From assembly GCA_023389035.1 (NCBI GenBank), contig JAEWFC010000012.1, forward strand, positions 1-64,000: DNA of 64,000 bases, given 5' to 3'. Numbering within the stretch: position 1 is the stretch's first letter; every line of letters starts with the position of its first letter. Source of the DNA: Acidobacteriota bacterium (lineage in GTDB: Bacteria; Acidobacteriota; Blastocatellia; Pyrinomonadales; Pyrinomonadaceae). This document shows positions 41,864-50,016 of the stretch, in pieces. A program made the translations under genes and the position numbers. The notes beneath the pieces were generated by a model that was not told the origin of the DNA, searched no databases, and saw only the letters and a program-made list of their open reading frames with translations.

Positions 41864-42883
41864 CTATTGAGCGAAAACTCGGTCTGCCATCACGTTTGAC
41901 GGCATCCGGATATCATCGCGGTCGCACACCGCGTCGACGATCTCCGGATCGAACTGCGTACCAGCGAGCGACAGCAGGTGATCAGTGATCTCGTCCTCGG
42001 CCAAATTGCGAAGCCCGTTGCCGCGGGACGCAAGACGCTCGTATTCGTGTACGACGCTGAGAATTCGGGCAGGTACGGGTATCTCATCACCCATGAATCC
42101 GTTAGGAGATCCGGTCCCGTCGAAATGTTCCCCGCGATATTGGAGGAGGGTGAAAACGTCTTCAAGCTCAGGCACCTCGGCGAGGATCGCAATGGCTCGC
42201 TCAACGCTTCCGGCGACGCGGTCATGGCCGATCTCAAGCAGGGAGCCGATGGTCGGCATGTTTGCCGACATCTCATAGAAATAGGCTGCCGTCCCGAGCG
42301 TTTCGAGCTCGGCCGCGACAAGATTGAGGCCTCTTCCGACCTTTACCGCTCGGTCGCGCATGGCCTCAGCACGTTCCGCCGATCCGGAATTGCGACTGTG
42401 GACAACCTCGCCGGCCAGCCTCACCATCGCGTCCTTCATGCTCTTTAACCGCAGCTGGTTCCGTTCATTAGTGATCTGGAGCTGTCGCTGGGCGCGCATC
42501 GTTTCGTAGTGCTGCAGCGCACGCCGTGCGGTCTGCAGCAGCTCTTCGTTCACCCACGGCTTGGTGATGTATTTATAGACAGCACCGGAATTTATCGCCT
42601 CGACGAGGGCTTCGGCATCCGAATAGCCGGTCAGCATTATACGGACCGTCTGCGGCCGCATTTCTGCTGCCTTTTTCAGGAACTCGATGCCGGTCATTCC
42701 GGGCATTCGCTGATCAGAGATGATGAGCGAAAAGTCATGAACGGAAAGCAGATCGATCGCGTCCTGCCCGGAGGCTGCCGTTGCGACATCGTAGTTCGCA
42801 CGGAAAAGCCGTTCGAGCAGGCGAAGGTTTGCGGTCTCGTCGTCGACGATCAGGATCTTGTAACGGGTTAATTCTTGAAACAT
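41864..42883 (-). CDS. Response regulator with degenerate HD-GYP output domain
   Basis: A 339-residue protein with a complete receiver domain at 1-125 (phospho-acceptor Asp in LIISDQRMPG; KPW loop) and an output domain resembling HD-GYP cyclic-di-GMP phosphodiesterases. The family's metal-binding HD is replaced by YE (AAYFYEMSANM), the HHE pair by RGE, and the GYP loop by GSP (EHFDGTGSPNGFMGDEIPVPARI). Losing these ligands makes phosphodiesterase activity unlikely; it may be a binding or protein-interaction domain. It follows the receiver-kinase gene by 2 bases and is probably phosphorylated by it. Confidence 0.88.
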   Translation of the reverse strand: MFQELTRYKILIVDDETANLRLLERLFRANYDVATAASGQDAIDLLSVHDFSLIISDQRMPGMTGIEFLKKAAEMRPQTVRIMLTGYSDAEALVEAINSGAVYKYITKPWVNEELLQTARRALQHYETMRAQRQLQITNERNQLRLKSMKDAMVRLAGEVVHSRNSGSAERAEAMRDRAVKVGRGLNLVAAELETLGTAAYFYEMSANMPTIGSLLEIGHDRVAGSVERAIAILAEVPELEDVFTLLQYRGEHFDGTGSPNGFMGDEIPVPARILSVVHEYERLASRGNGLRNLAEDEITDHLLSLAGTQFDPEIVDAVCDRDDIRMPSNVMADRVFAQ

Positions 42884-42885
42884 CG

Positions 42886-44238
42886 TTATTGTGGGATATC
42901 GCTGCTGTCAGCCTGTGGACATTTTTTCGGGAGAACGACGGTGAATTCGGATCCCTTGCCGGGTTCCGAGACAACGTCGATGCGGCCGCCGTGGCGTTCG
43001 ACAATTCCGAATGAAATGGAAAGGCCAAGGCCTGTTCCCTCGCCGACCGGTTTTGTCGTGAAAAAGGGGTCGAAGATCTTGATCAGGTTCTCGCGTGTGA
43101 TGCCGACGCCGTCATCGGTGACGCGAACATAGACATTCTCGCCATCACAAGACGTCGCGATGGTAACCGTCCCGCCTTTCGCACCGAGCGACTGGGCGGC
43201 GTTTACGAGCAGGTTCGTCCACACCTGATTCAATTGAGCTGAATATGCCTCAACGATGGGAAGTTCGCCGTATTCCCGCAAAAGGCGAACATTCCCACCG
43301 CTGAAGTACCGCGACAACAGCCGAATGGTGGAATCAATTCCTTCGTGAATATCAGTAACCTTGAACTCAGCCTCATCGAGCCTGGAAAATGTCCGAAGAT
43401 TTTGAACGATATCACGGATCCGTTCGGTACCGCTGCGGCAGTCTGAGATGATCGACACGAGGTCTTCGCGTGTCGTCTCATATTGGATCTCGTCCTTGAT
43501 CGCACGCGATTGGGCAGCGATCTCAGGCGAGAGTGGTTGTGAGTCGTAAAAGGCGAGCAGCCTCAGCAGATCGACGGTGCACTGTTCCAAAAGGTCCAGG
43601 TTTCCGTAAACAAAGCCGACCGGGTTGTTCAGTTCATGAGCAACGCCGGCAGCAAGCTGCCCGAGGGAGGCCATTTTTTCGCTGTGAACTATCTGTGCCT
43701 GCAGCCGTTCCATCTGGGCCTTACCGCGAAGAAGTTCTTCGTTGCGGGCCTCAAGGTCGAGCTTGTATTGTTTAGCGTTCTTTAGGAGAGCTTGGCGTTC
43801 AAGTGCACGCTCGACAGCGAGCTGCAGAACTTCGGGTTCACAGGGCTTGATCAGGTAATCGAAAGCACCAAGGCGGACCGCATCAAGTGCCCGTTGCGGG
43901 CGGTCGACGCCTGACACCACCAGAACGGCAGTGTCGGGATAGGTTTCGATAACCTTTCGGAGGAGTTCGATGCCGGAAAGTCCAGGCATCATCACATCAG
44001 TGATAACCAGGTCGTAGGGGTTTTTACGCAGTTCACCGATCGCATCGATGACGGAACCGACCTCGTCGCAGTCGTAACGCATCGAAAGGCATCGCTTGAA
44101 AACCTTTCGAACGACTGCGGAGTCGTCAACGATCAGAATGCGGCCGAGGCTTTCGATCGCCTCGATCTCATGAGAGATATCCGTAGCCGGCAGCTGCGAA
44201 GGATAGTAGGACGATGTTTGCGGGACGGTGTTCGTCAT
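42886..44238 (-). CDS. Receiver-histidine kinase (soluble, NtrB-like core)
   Basis: A 450-residue cytosolic signalling protein without membrane segments. A receiver domain about 30-150 (VIDDSAVVR, phospho-acceptor Asp in LVITDVMMPG, KPC loop) is followed by a coiled linker, HisKA with His in AAGVAHELNNPVGFV, and HATPase_c (NLLVNAAQSLG, DDGVGI, GTGLGLSISFGI). Placing a receiver before the kinase core is typical of phosphorelay intermediates that need an upstream kinase. It is the first gene of a two-gene unit and its partner is the degenerate HD-GYP regulator 2 bases downstream. Confidence 0.93.
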   Translation of the reverse strand: MTNTVPQTSSYYPSQLPATDISHEIEAIESLGRILIVDDSAVVRKVFKRCLSMRYDCDEVGSVIDAIGELRKNPYDLVITDVMMPGLSGIELLRKVIETYPDTAVLVVSGVDRPQRALDAVRLGAFDYLIKPCEPEVLQLAVERALERQALLKNAKQYKLDLEARNEELLRGKAQMERLQAQIVHSEKMASLGQLAAGVAHELNNPVGFVYGNLDLLEQCTVDLLRLLAFYDSQPLSPEIAAQSRAIKDEIQYETTREDLVSIISDCRSGTERIRDIVQNLRTFSRLDEAEFKVTDIHEGIDSTIRLLSRYFSGGNVRLLREYGELPIVEAYSAQLNQVWTNLLVNAAQSLGAKGGTVTIATSCDGENVYVRVTDDGVGITRENLIKIFDPFFTTKPVGEGTGLGLSISFGIVERHGGRIDVVSEPGKGSEFTVVLPKKCPQADSSDIPQ

Positions 44239-44527
44239 GTTTTGAAAGCGGCCGTGTAAGAATCAGACATTCTGTTGGGAGCGGCCGCAAAGACAATGGC
44301 AAACGTTGTGCCTGAGTAGGCGGAAGCTATAAACCATTGGAATCATTGAGTATTATCAAAACGTATGCGGCCGCGAAGCTGCGGCATGGGGAGAATTAGA
44401 CCGCTTCAAAGATCGAAACGGGTATATTCTCCCCAGCTATAACGGGATGAAAGCGGGCGTTTTTTCTTTATCGCGGCTTGGGCTAGAATCTTTCAGGCAT
44501 ATGTAGCCCGGACCATTCTCGCGACAA

Positions 44528-47500
44528 ATGGACATAATCCTTGCAGAAGAGCGAAGCGACGGCGTCGCGGCGGCCGAACGTACGTTTAGCCAGCCGCTGA
44601 TCACCGTCGGGCGAAACGCTGCGGAATGTGAGATCGCGTTCCCGAGCGAGCAATATCCGATGGTCTCGCGTAAGCATGCCGAGCTGCGTTGGCACGATAG
44701 CCGCTGGATATTGATCGACCTGAATTCGAGCTACGGCACCTACCTAAACGGACAGCGAATTTCTTCACCCGTTCCGATCGATCCCGCGAGCCGCATTCAG
44801 TTTGGCGTGGACGGGCCTGTTCTGAAGGTCGTGTGGTTCGAGATAACTGCTGAACAGCCGGTATCGACACCGCAGCCGATCGCGACGCCGAAAATAACAC
44901 CTGCGGCACCTGCGAATCGGCCGGCGCCTCCGCCGAAGCCGGCAGCCTCGCCTGCGGCTCTGATCCAGCAAGGCTTACCGCCTTTTAGCATTAACAAGCC
45001 CGAGATCTGGCTTGGCCGCGAGCCCGCTTGCGAGATAGTTTTTGACGCGTCTTCGGCGACGGTTTCAAGGCGGCATGCGTCGGTCCGGTCGGTCAACGGT
45101 GAATATCTGATCGCGGACAATCAGAGCTTTAACGGGACGCTGGTGAATGGACAAAGGATCGCGGCCGAAGTTCCGCTTTACGATGGTGACGAGATACAGC
45201 TTGGAATGGGCGGTCCTGTTCTGCGTTTTGCGTGTCCGGGACGCAAGGCGCCGGCCGGTGCCGACCTAGCGAGCCAGCGCGTGCAGCCTTCGATAAATAT
45301 TCCGTCAGGCGGCGACGGCGTTCCGAAGACGATGGTCCTGCGGATCGACAAGACGCCGCCGATGATACGAACGGCGGCCGGTGCCGAGCCGCAGCTGATA
45401 ATGTCGACCGCGTTCGACGATAGCGGTGTGCTGAAGATCGGCCGCGACAGTTCTAACCACATTCGTCTCGACGGGCTGCAGATGTCAAAGTTTCACGCGA
45501 AGCTCGTTCGATCGTCAGGGGAAATATCGATCGAGGACCTCGGTTCAACGAACGGCGTCTTTGTGAACGGTGCGCGCGTGACGCGGCAGGCTGTCACGCC
45601 GAATGATGACATTCAGATCGGATCGTTCCTGTTGAAGGTCGGTCCGGCAGGCGGAGTAAATGTTTTCGACACGCGGTCAAAAACCCGTGTCGACTGCGTC
45701 AACATCACGCGCGAGGTGCGAAACAGGCTCGGCGGCGGTCGAATAAAGCTGCTCGATGATATTTCGCTGTCGATACAGCCGAATGAATTTGTAGGACTGC
45801 TGGGGCCGTCGGGTGCAGGGAAGTCGTCACTCATCGAGGCGCTGAACGGCGTTCGCCCGGCGGGCAGCGGGTATGTTCGCATCAATAATCTCGACCTGTA
45901 CCGGCATCTCGATTCATTAAAGCAATCGATCGGATACGTTCCTCAGGAGGATGTCATCCACCGCGAGCTGTCGGTCTATCGAACGCTCTACTATGTTGCA
46001 AAACTGCGTCTGCCGCGTGACGTCTCGTCAAACGAGATCGCGCGAACGATCGATGAAGTGCTCGACGTTACTGGGCTTTCCGAACGCCGGGACGTAGCGG
46101 TCTCGCAGCTTTCCGGCGGCCAGCGAAAGCGTGTGTCTATCGCTGTGGAACTGCTGACCAAGCCCTCAGTGATCTTTCTCGACGAGCCTACATCAGGGCT
46201 CGATCCGGCGACGGAAGACAAGATTATGCGGCTCTTCCGGCAGATCGCAGAATCAGGCCGGACCGTGATAATGACGACGCACGCGATGGAGAATGTGCGG
46301 TTATTCGACAAGATCGCGGTGCTGATGCGCGGGAAGCTGGTTTTTTTCGGAAAGCCCGACGACGCGTTGAAACATCTGAAGGCCGCGAATTTTAAGGAAC
46401 TGTTTGACCGTCTTGAAGAGCCTGTCGAGCGTGCGGTGGCCGAATCAGGCGAAGGCCAACGACAGGCCGCGACCGAACGCGTCGCCGAGGAATGGAAGCA
46501 GAAATACCTCGTGACGCCGCAGTACACCGAGCTGATAAGAAAGCCGCTGAATGAGCTTGAGGCGCAGGACAAAGGCGTGAAGAAAAAGAGCCGGCTCGGG
46601 ATATTCGGCTCGATCCGTCAGTTTATTACACTGTCGCGTCGATATGTTGCGGTGCTGCTCAAGGACAAGCTGAATCTCGCGATCTTGTTTCTACAGGCAC
46701 CGCTGATCGCTCTGATGACCTTTTTCGTAATGGGCCGCGAGCAGCCGCGCGATTTTGTATATTTCGTCCTGGCCCTCGTTGCGGTGTGGTTTGGGACGAG
46801 CGTTTCCGCCCGCGAGATCATTCGCGAGAGGCCCGTCTATAACCGCGAGCGTATGTTCAATCTTGGGCTGATCCCGTATCTTGCGTCAAAGCTTTTGGTG
46901 CTCGGCCTGATCGTCTTTCTGCAGTGTGCGATGCTCTTTGTGCCGCTGAAGCTCGCGGACCTGCTGGGCCTGATGCCGATGCCCGGTGAATTTGCGGGTA
47001 TTCCGCAATTCTGGACGATGCTGCTGACCGCAAGCGTCGGGATCGGTCTGGGCCTGCTCGTTTCAGCTGTAGTGCGGACCCAGGAGCTTGCGACGAGCCT
47101 CGTGCCGCTGATCCTGATCCCGCAAATACTGTTCTCGGGCCTCGTCGGTGTTCCGCAGGGCGTCAGCAAGGTCGCGAGCCTGACAATGCCGGCGGCGTGG
47201 TCGTTCGATACGATGAAGCGATTCTCAACGCTTGAGACGCTCGAGCCTGAAGGCGCTGATCCGCGTGACGGTACGCAGGGCCTTGGGCTGTACAAGTTCA
47301 TCGAGAGTGAGAACGACAAGACACTCGCAAAGGCCGAGCGTGACATTGCTGATTACAAACAGCTTTCCGGCGGGCAGCCTGCCGTCGACGAAGAGGGCAA
47401 TCCCACACCGCTCGCAGAGCGTCTAAAAGTACCTGAGATCAAGAAATTGCCGAGCGATCTGAGCCCTTATGTGACGTTCATGCACCCGTGGATGAACGAG

Positions 47501-47587
47501 ATTTTGAATCAGATCGTGCTGATGCTAATGTTTGGGATATTGTTCATACTTACGCTGATCGTGCTGAGATTAAAGGATATCCGCTGA
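44528..47587 (+). CDS. ABCG-type exporter with three N-terminal FHA domains
   Basis: A 1019-residue fusion. Three FHA domains, which read phosphothreonine, lie at about 1-105, 155-240 and 290-375; each keeps the GR, S-x-x-H and N-G type residues (VGRNAAEC ... SRKHAEL; LGREPACEI ... SRRHASV; IGRDSSNHI ... SKFHAKL). Next is an ABC ATPase with Walker A LLGPSGAGKSS near 426, signature LSGGQRKR near 527 and Walker B VIFLDEPTSGLD, then an ABC-2 type membrane domain with six helices from about 720. This matches mycobacterial Rv1747, an FHA-ABC exporter phosphorylated by kinase PknF, but with three FHA domains instead of two. Cargo unknown. Confidence 0.93.
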   Translation: MDIILAEERSDGVAAAERTFSQPLITVGRNAAECEIAFPSEQYPMVSRKHAELRWHDSRWILIDLNSSYGTYLNGQRISSPVPIDPASRIQFGVDGPVLKVVWFEITAEQPVSTPQPIATPKITPAAPANRPAPPPKPAASPAALIQQGLPPFSINKPEIWLGREPACEIVFDASSATVSRRHASVRSVNGEYLIADNQSFNGTLVNGQRIAAEVPLYDGDEIQLGMGGPVLRFACPGRKAPAGADLASQRVQPSINIPSGGDGVPKTMVLRIDKTPPMIRTAAGAEPQLIMSTAFDDSGVLKIGRDSSNHIRLDGLQMSKFHAKLVRSSGEISIEDLGSTNGVFVNGARVTRQAVTPNDDIQIGSFLLKVGPAGGVNVFDTRSKTRVDCVNITREVRNRLGGGRIKLLDDISLSIQPNEFVGLLGPSGAGKSSLIEALNGVRPAGSGYVRINNLDLYRHLDSLKQSIGYVPQEDVIHRELSVYRTLYYVAKLRLPRDVSSNEIARTIDEVLDVTGLSERRDVAVSQLSGGQRKRVSIAVELLTKPSVIFLDEPTSGLDPATEDKIMRLFRQIAESGRTVIMTTHAMENVRLFDKIAVLMRGKLVFFGKPDDALKHLKAANFKELFDRLEEPVERAVAESGEGQRQAATERVAEEWKQKYLVTPQYTELIRKPLNELEAQDKGVKKKSRLGIFGSIRQFITLSRRYVAVLLKDKLNLAILFLQAPLIALMTFFVMGREQPRDFVYFVLALVAVWFGTSVSAREIIRERPVYNRERMFNLGLIPYLASKLLVLGLIVFLQCAMLFVPLKLADLLGLMPMPGEFAGIPQFWTMLLTASVGIGLGLLVSAVVRTQELATSLVPLILIPQILFSGLVGVPQGVSKVASLTMPAAWSFDTMKRFSTLETLEPEGADPRDGTQGLGLYKFIESENDKTLAKAERDIADYKQLSGGQPAVDEEGNPTPLAERLKVPEIKKLPSDLSPYVTFMHPWMNEILNQIVLMLMFGILFILTLIVLRLKDIR

Positions 47588-47603
47588 TCTTAGACCAAAG
47601 TTT

Positions 47604-48356
47604 ATGAAAGCAATCGTAAAGAATTTTGCCCTGCTGGCCGCATTGGCCGTCGTTTTCTCATCGCTCACCGGCTGCGGTTCAGACACGTCGGGTTCGGCGG
47701 CAGGGAACCAGACCGGCTCGGCCGGCAATGCCGCGAGCAACGCAGGCGACGACGGTTCGGCTTACCCGCAGCTCGCGTCAAAGGTCGCGGATTTCGAATT
47801 TACAACGCTCGACGGCACCACAACGAAGATCTCCGACCGAAAGGGCAAAGTGCTGCTGCTGAATCTATGGGGCGTTTGGTGCATGCCGTGCCGTGAGGAG
47901 ATGCCGCACCTGGTCGAAATGCAGAACAAGCACCGCGACGCCGGTTTTCAGGTGCTTGGGCTGAACGTTGGCGACGATTGGGGTGAGCCCGAAGATCCCG
48001 AGAAGATGAAGAAGTTCGTCGCCGAGATGAACCTCAACTATGAGATCGCTGCCATTCCGGAAGAGATGACGAATGAGATCTTTCGCATTTCGCAGGGACA
48101 GGCCGTCCCCACATCGCTGCTCGTCGATCGCGAAGGCAGGCTCCGCGGAGTGTTCGTCGGTGGCAGCTCTCGAGTAGTCAAAAAGATGAAAGAAACGGTT
48201 GATCTGGTCGTCGCCGGAAAAGCGACAGGAAACGTCGCAAAGGAAGGCGGCCCCGCGGCGTCAAACTCCTCAGAGGGCGAAAAACTGGAAATGATCGAGA
48301 TCGATCCGAACACCGGCGGTCCGAAAAAACAGCCTGAGGCTTCGAACAAGCAATAG
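47604..48356 (+). CDS. TlpA-like thioredoxin-fold lipoprotein
   Basis: A 250-residue lipoprotein with signal and lipobox LTGC (lipidated Cys24), followed by a low-complexity Gly/Ser/Asn linker. Residues 55-200 form a TlpA/ResA-type thioredoxin domain with active site WCMPC and the cis-Pro in AVPTSLLVDREG. It should act as a periplasmic disulfide reductase or isomerase, for example in cytochrome maturation. It starts 17 bases after the FHA-ABC exporter, so the two are one transcript; a redox role in the exporter's cargo is possible (inference). A C-terminal extension is polar and probably disordered. Confidence 0.92.
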   Translation: MKAIVKNFALLAALAVVFSSLTGCGSDTSGSAAGNQTGSAGNAASNAGDDGSAYPQLASKVADFEFTTLDGTTTKISDRKGKVLLLNLWGVWCMPCREEMPHLVEMQNKHRDAGFQVLGLNVGDDWGEPEDPEKMKKFVAEMNLNYEIAAIPEEMTNEIFRISQGQAVPTSLLVDREGRLRGVFVGGSSRVVKKMKETVDLVVAGKATGNVAKEGGPAASNSSEGEKLEMIEIDPNTGGPKKQPEASNKQ

Positions 48357-48378
48357 GGCTCGACGAAAAAATGCCTTT

Positions 48379-48411
48379 GGGGCGCTGAGGAATGCCTCGC
48401 GTCCCTTTTTT
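48379..48411. terminator. Rho-independent terminator between the TlpA-like gene and rqcH
   Basis: GGGGCGC (48379-48385) pairs with GCGTCCC (48399-48405) through one G-U pair, with an inner GAGG-AATG-CCTC helix, followed by TTTTTT. It sits between two convergent genes, one base before the rqcH stop codon. Confidence 0.85.
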
Positions 48412-48412
48412 G

Positions 48413-49879
48413 TTACACCTGATTCACTCCGTCAGGGATCTTCGGTTCGACGAGGAGGGTTTTGAAGCTGGCTAGGGAAACGAGGCCGGGTGCGGCTCCT
48501 TTTGGCTTGTTGACGAACTTTTTTTGCGTGTAGTGAACGGCGGCTTTTACCTGTTTGCGGCCTTGGGAATAGAACGCGGCGAGCTGTGCGGCTTCGAGTA
48601 GGGTCTGATTAGGTACCTCGCGTTTGCCGCTGTCGCGGATGACGACGTGCGAACCGGGATAATCCGCCGCGTGCATCCAGGTGTCTAATGATCTCGCAAC
48701 GCGGAGCGTAAGCTGATCGTTATCCTTCGCCTTTTTGCCGACCAAGATCTCAAAACCATCGGACGACATGAAAGTGCGATAGCCGCTGCGTTCGTCGTTC
48801 GAGTGTTTCTTTCGATCTCCTCTCGCCCGATCGCTATCGCCGGCTGTTCTGACGCGGCCGGGCGCCGGGCCGGACGATTCCAACGCTTCGATGTTTCGGT
48901 CCGCGATGTGCCCTTCGGTCTCTGCGAGGCGTTCGCGTAGTTTTGTCAGCTCACGTTCCGTTTCTGCGAGGCGTTTTGCGATCTCGTCGGCTGCGTTGCG
49001 TGCCTTGGTGTAGCGGCGGAAATATTTCTCGGCCGCGGCTGATGGCGAATCGTTCTCGTCCGCTTCTATCCCGATCTGCTTCTGCTCTTCGTCGAAGTAG
49101 TCGGTGACCACCCACGAGCCGTCCTGCCGCTTAGCGTTGCCGATATTTGCGAGCAGCAGATCGCCGAATCGCTTCCAACGGTCGGCGTCGCCGTGTGAGG
49201 CCAGGTCCTTATGCAGATTCGCGAGGAGCTTTTCCTTTCGCTTGATCTCTGAAGTGATACGCGACCGGGCGTTTCGTGCGAGCTGCCGGAACCGGCGTTC
49301 GGACTGCTGTTCGAGATAGTGACGGTCGAGCTGCTCGGAGAGCCATGCGGGTTGCTCGTGCTTAGCACTCGTGCGGACAGGAGTGTCCGCGCTTCGCCGA
49401 GGAGGTGAGTAGGTGTCGCCGATCTTTTGGCCGCCGCCATTCGATTCGCGAGCGGTCGCGATGATCTTGCCTTCGTTATCGAGGAGGAAAAGATTTGCTG
49501 AGCGTCCGGTAAGCTGCACGGCGAGAATGTGTTTTTCGCGTTCGCCCAGTTCACTCAACCCGTTGAAATGCAGCAGCAGCACGCGTTCGCCGTCGATCTG
49601 CTCAACGGCCTCGATGGCCGATTCCGAGAGGCGTTTCTTCAGCAGCTGATGAAACGGCAGCAGGCTAATGCTCTGTTTTTCCAGATCGCGGAGACGGCGG
49701 CGGATCAGATAGATCCGAGGTCTCGCGGGTTCGATCGATATGAACAGCCAGCGGCCGTCGGCGAGGTGCAGATCGGCCGCTATTTCAAAACGCGATAGCG
49801 GAAAGATCCTGCCGAAGCGTTTTCCGACGATGGTGCTTTCCAGCTCAGCTTGTATCGCACGAAGCGTTGCGATGTCCAC
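48413..49879 (-). CDS. rqcH: Ribosome quality control protein RqcH (NFACT family)
   Basis: A 488-residue bacterial Rqc2/NEMF homologue that adds Ala tails to nascent chains on split 50S subunits and marks them for degradation. NFACT-N is at 1-150 (IATLRAIQAEL, HFNGLSELGEREKHILAV), a coiled-coil middle follows (IAKRLAETERELTKLRERLAE), and the NFACT-R domain is at about 370-460 (SSDGFEILVGKKAKDNDQLT, HAADYPGSHVVIRD). Residues about 160-175 are an unusual insert encoded by a palindromic repeat (see separate entry). Overall the family layout is complete, so the insert seems tolerated. Confidence 0.92.
   Translation of the reverse strand: MDIATLRAIQAELESTIVGKRFGRIFPLSRFEIAADLHLADGRWLFISIEPARPRIYLIRRRLRDLEKQSISLLPFHQLLKKRLSESAIEAVEQIDGERVLLLHFNGLSELGEREKHILAVQLTGRSANLFLLDNEGKIIATARESNGGGQKIGDTYSPPRRSADTPVRTSAKHEQPAWLSEQLDRHYLEQQSERRFRQLARNARSRITSEIKRKEKLLANLHKDLASHGDADRWKRFGDLLLANIGNAKRQDGSWVVTDYFDEEQKQIGIEADENDSPSAAAEKYFRRYTKARNAADEIAKRLAETERELTKLRERLAETEGHIADRNIEALESSGPAPGRVRTAGDSDRARGDRKKHSNDERSGYRTFMSSDGFEILVGKKAKDNDQLTLRVARSLDTWMHAADYPGSHVVIRDSGKREVPNQTLLEAAQLAAFYSQGRKQVKAAVHYTQKKFVNKPKGAAPGLVSLASFKTLLVEPKIPDGVNQV
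49373..49390. repeat. Palindromic repeat inserted in the rqcH coding sequence
   Basis: GCGGACA (49373-49379) and TGTCCGC (49384-49390) form a perfect 7-bp hairpin with a GGAG loop, part of a GC-rich stretch (about 49365-49410) that encodes a proline/serine insert between the conserved NFACT-N domain and the coiled coil. The hairpin looks like a short interspersed element that landed in frame. Confidence 0.6.
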
Positions 49880-49959
49880 GCAATAAAGTTAACGGAAAAT
49901 CACAGCTGATACGAGCTGAGTAAATTTTTCTTGGTTTGAGCTAACAACGTTGCCGAACC

Positions 49960-49982
49960 TTGCGTGGAATATGTTCACGCAA
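49960..49982. repeat. Short inverted repeat in the rqcH upstream gap
   Basis: TTGCGTG (49960-49966) and CACGCAA (49976-49982) are perfect inverted repeats around nine bases, followed by ACGCAAAGCCGCGAAGATCG-type sequence and a CGCAGA/TCTGCG pair. The string resembles the widespread ACGCAAAG interspersed repeat of bacterial genomes. It lies in the 137-base gap between rqcH and the RDD protein gene. Confidence 0.5.
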
Positions 49983-50016
49983 AGCCGCGAAGATCGCAGA
50001 GAAGATCGATCTGCGT

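Noticed and set aside
41864..42883. Active cyclic-di-GMP phosphodiesterase
   Set aside because: The metal-binding HD and HHE residues and the GYP loop are not conserved.
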